From the IMG/VR virus record IMGVR_UViG_3300008107_001068, positions 1 through 33,959 of that record: a stretch of 33,959 nucleotides of DNA. One strand, 5' to 3'. How positions within the stretch are numbered: the first letter of the stretch is position 1; each line of letters begins with the position of its first letter. Of this stretch, positions 32,342 to 33,959 are shown one piece after another. This DNA comes from a virus. The notes beneath the pieces were generated by a model. It worked only from the letters and a program-made list of their open reading frames with translations, made no database searches and was not told where the DNA came from. Both the position numbers and the translations under genes were made by a program.

Positions 32342-32950
32342 ATGGAATCTAAACTCACTCAATTAGCACAAGAACGATCAATGCTTGACTATGAAATATT
32401 GTCAAGGCAAAGTGTTCGTTGGTTTCAGGAACAAGTAAGGAATCTTCGTAATCCTTCACGAATGTCCAGAGACATAATTCGTGAGCAACAAAGAAAACAA
32501 TCAAGGGTCATACTAGGAAACTTATACTTCTTTGCTTATGATCCAAAATATGCTGATGTTTTACCTTATTATGATATATTTCCATTAGTGTTGGTATTGA
32601 AAAAGATGCCAGAAGGCTTCTTAGGAATCAACTTTCATTATTTGCCACCTATGGTTCGTGGTATGCTAATGGATGCATTAATGCCACTTGCCATTACCGA
32701 CGATGACGGAGAGGGCATAGAAAGGGTCAGAATTACAAACAAGACCTACGATATGCTGGCCTCATCCAGACGCTTCAGAGCCTTTCTACCCTGTCTGAAG
32801 CACTATCTTTATGAGCATATGGCCACACGACCTCTGAAAGTATTTCCTAAAGAATGGGAATCTGCATTGTTCTTGCCAGTGGAAAGATTCCAAAAGCAAA
32901 ACAAGGGTTCTGTATTTAAAGAATCTATGAGAAAAATAAGGAAAAAATAA
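32342..32950 (+). CDS. Conserved-looking phage protein of unknown function
   Basis: This 202-aa basic protein has two parts: a charged, Arg/Gln-rich helical N-terminus (YEILSRQSVRWFQEQVRNLRNPSRMSRDIIREQQRKQSRV), then a compact domain (GNLYFFAYDPKYADVLPYYDIFPLVLVLKKM, GFLGINFHYLPPMVRGMLMDAL), with a Lys/Arg-rich tail. The PYYDxFPLV and NFHYLPP blocks look conserved and are not fibre-like. It sits between gp4 and the gp54/gp19-like gene and its stop is followed at once by the next ATG. A head-tail assembly or DNA-binding role is possible from basic charge and position, but I recognise no named family. No clear Shine-Dalgarno precedes the ATG. Confidence 0.8.
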   Translation: MESKLTQLAQERSMLDYEILSRQSVRWFQEQVRNLRNPSRMSRDIIREQQRKQSRVILGNLYFFAYDPKYADVLPYYDIFPLVLVLKKMPEGFLGINFHYLPPMVRGMLMDALMPLAITDDDGEGIERVRITNKTYDMLASSRRFRAFLPCLKHYLYEHMATRPLKVFPKEWESALFLPVERFQKQNKGSVFKESMRKIRKK

Positions 32951-33640
32951 ATGCCATCATTAAACGAATTTAAGGCAAGTTTCAAAACTGACTTAGCCAG
33001 ACCAGCCAGATTTGATGTGGAAATTGCAATTCCACTTAAACTTGTGGCATACTTAAACACGGGAAGGCAAATAAAATTAAGATGTGAAAATGCAGAGTTG
33101 CCAAGCAAGACACTAGCAACAGCAGAAAGAAAGATTTATGGTCCAACAGAAAAACTTCCATATCTCACAACCTACAATGATACAACAATGACTTTTATGG
33201 TAAGTGATGATATGAGTGAAAAGAAACTGTTTGATGCTTGGATGAATCTAATCAATCCAAGAACAACATATGACTTCAATTATAGACAAAGTTATGTTAC
33301 ACCAATTACTGTAAATCAATATAACGTAAAAAATCAACTTTCATACTCAATTACTTTAGTTGATGCTTTTCCGATTTCAATTAATCAATTGGATTTAGAT
33401 TGGAGTAATGAGAATTCACATCATAAACTTGCTGTGACTTTTGCTTATTACACTTGGGAAAACAATTCTATTGCAGCATTTGCAGAGAATCTTATTAATG
33501 CTGGTGTTGAAACCGCTGTTGACATGGCAACAAGTGCGTTAACGAAATATGCTGGCGGAACTTCATACAATCCTTTCAATAGCAGTACATCAGGGAAGAT
33601 TTATGATATGACTTCAGTTGCTCAAGGATTTAAGACTTAA
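32951..33640 (+). CDS. gp54: Tail-tube fold protein, gp54/gp19 family
   Basis: This 229-aa protein has the core of the T4 tube family: ARFDVEIAIP, RCENAELPSKTLATAERKIYGPTEKLPYLTTYNDTTMTFMVSDDMSEKKLFDAWMNLI, YNVKNQLSYSITLVDAFPISINQLDLDW. The order (ELPS-, YGP-, FxxW-, DAFP-) is that of gp19 and its relative gp54. gp19 builds the tail tube and gp54 starts it on top of gp48. The nearness of gp26 and gp48 and a length above gp19 (163 aa) favour gp54, though a gp19-like tube protein is not excluded. AAGGA lies 9-13 bases before the ATG, which follows the upstream stop directly. Confidence 0.8.
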   Translation: MPSLNEFKASFKTDLARPARFDVEIAIPLKLVAYLNTGRQIKLRCENAELPSKTLATAERKIYGPTEKLPYLTTYNDTTMTFMVSDDMSEKKLFDAWMNLINPRTTYDFNYRQSYVTPITVNQYNVKNQLSYSITLVDAFPISINQLDLDWSNENSHHKLAVTFAYYTWENNSIAAFAENLINAGVETAVDMATSALTKYAGGTSYNPFNSSTSGKIYDMTSVAQGFKT

Positions 33641-33660
33641 TATATTATAGGAGATTGTTA

Positions 33661-33959
33661 TGGCTTTGCCAAAAATAGATACACCGATTTATGAACTTGA
33701 TTTGCCTTTGTCTGGAAAACACATTCGTTTCAGACCATTTCTAGTTAAAGAACAAAGAAACTTGCTAATGGCACTTGAAGCAAGTGATGAAAGTGCTATA
33801 GAACAGAATATTCGTCAAGTGTTACACAATTGTACTTTGACTGAAGATATTGACATAGACAAACTTCCTATCACAGACATTGAGTTTTATTTTTTAAACT
33901 TGAGAGCAAGGTCTGTGGGTGAGATTGCAGAAAACAAATACCGCTGTAACAATGAAGTT
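33661..33959 (+). CDS. gp26: Baseplate hub assembly protein gp26, N-terminal part (cut by right edge)
   Basis: 99 codons are visible from an ATG with a strong AGGAG site (TATAGGAGATTGTTATG). The sequence MALPKIDTPIYELDLPLSGK, then IRFRPFLVKEQRNLLMALEA, is the typical start of the T4 baseplate hub assembly family (gp26, the T4_baseplate family). The part with ITDIEFYFLNLRARSVGEI is also conserved in that family. In T4 this protein helps assemble the hub. The C-terminal half is outside the window. Confidence 0.88.

Noticed and set aside
1-33959. tRNA genes, CRISPR arrays, insertion sequences, strong terminators
   Set aside because: The window is almost entirely coding; gaps are too short for tRNAs, no regularly spaced short repeats or transposase motifs were seen, and no hairpin followed by a T run stood out in a gap.

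Overview
The window is part of the tail and baseplate module of an AT-rich, T4-like contractile-tailed phage. The style is that of marine T4-like phages (cyanophage or pelagiphage type). The evidence is a run of recognisable T4 virion proteins: gp4, gp48, gp53, a gp27-like hub protein, gp5, gp25, gp6, a gp7-like wedge protein, gp8 and gp26. They are followed by a very large gp10-region structural protein and a long set of fibre genes rich in Asn, Thr, Ala and Gly. The host cannot be named from the sequence; no photosynthesis genes or other host-derived metabolic genes are present.

Layout. Nearly everything from 1 to 31856 is on the minus strand, so transcription runs right to left in this order: gp48 (tube cap), gp53 (wedge), gp27-like hub, gp5 OB-fold protein, separate gp5 needle, gp25, gp6, gp7-like, a fibre-like protein, gp8, the giant gp10-region protein, a small coiled-coil protein, and then the fibre genes. 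Genes are packed with overlaps of a few bases or gaps of usually under 40 bases. No stretch over 300 bases lacks a gene, and I saw no tRNA, CRISPR array, insertion sequence or convincing terminator. At 31857-31894 the direction flips. From 31895 rightward, on the plus strand, lie gp4 (head-completion nuclease fold), an unrecognised protein, a gp54/gp19-family tube-fold protein, and gp26, which is cut by the right edge.

How the genes work together. gp27-like, gp5 and the needle form the central hub and membrane-piercing spike. gp25, gp6, gp7-like and gp53 form the wedge core, and gp25/gp6/gp7 correspond to P2 W/J/I. gp48 and the gp54-like protein start the tail tube. gp8, the gp10-region protein and the fibre genes form the periphery and the receptor-binding apparatus. 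Fibre genes share short modules: an Mtd-like N-terminus, NTVALQAQM-type repeats, GGTGATDA repeats, and a C-terminal DGG-[SI]-F tag.

Most unusual points. (1) The gp10-region protein is interrupted at its conserved DPLAQTF block by about 1.3 kb of two tandem Hint (intein-like) domains. These have three copies of the C-terminal half-module and a one-base frame offset, so the gene is split into two overlapping frames. (2) The gp7-like gene is broken near its 3' end by an apparent one-base offset at a five-T run. (3) One tail fibre carries YadA-head-like beta-roll repeats. (4) A GGSGY-type repeat is spread through four different baseplate proteins. (5) The gp5 needle is a separate gene with an HxH tip and no lysozyme domain.
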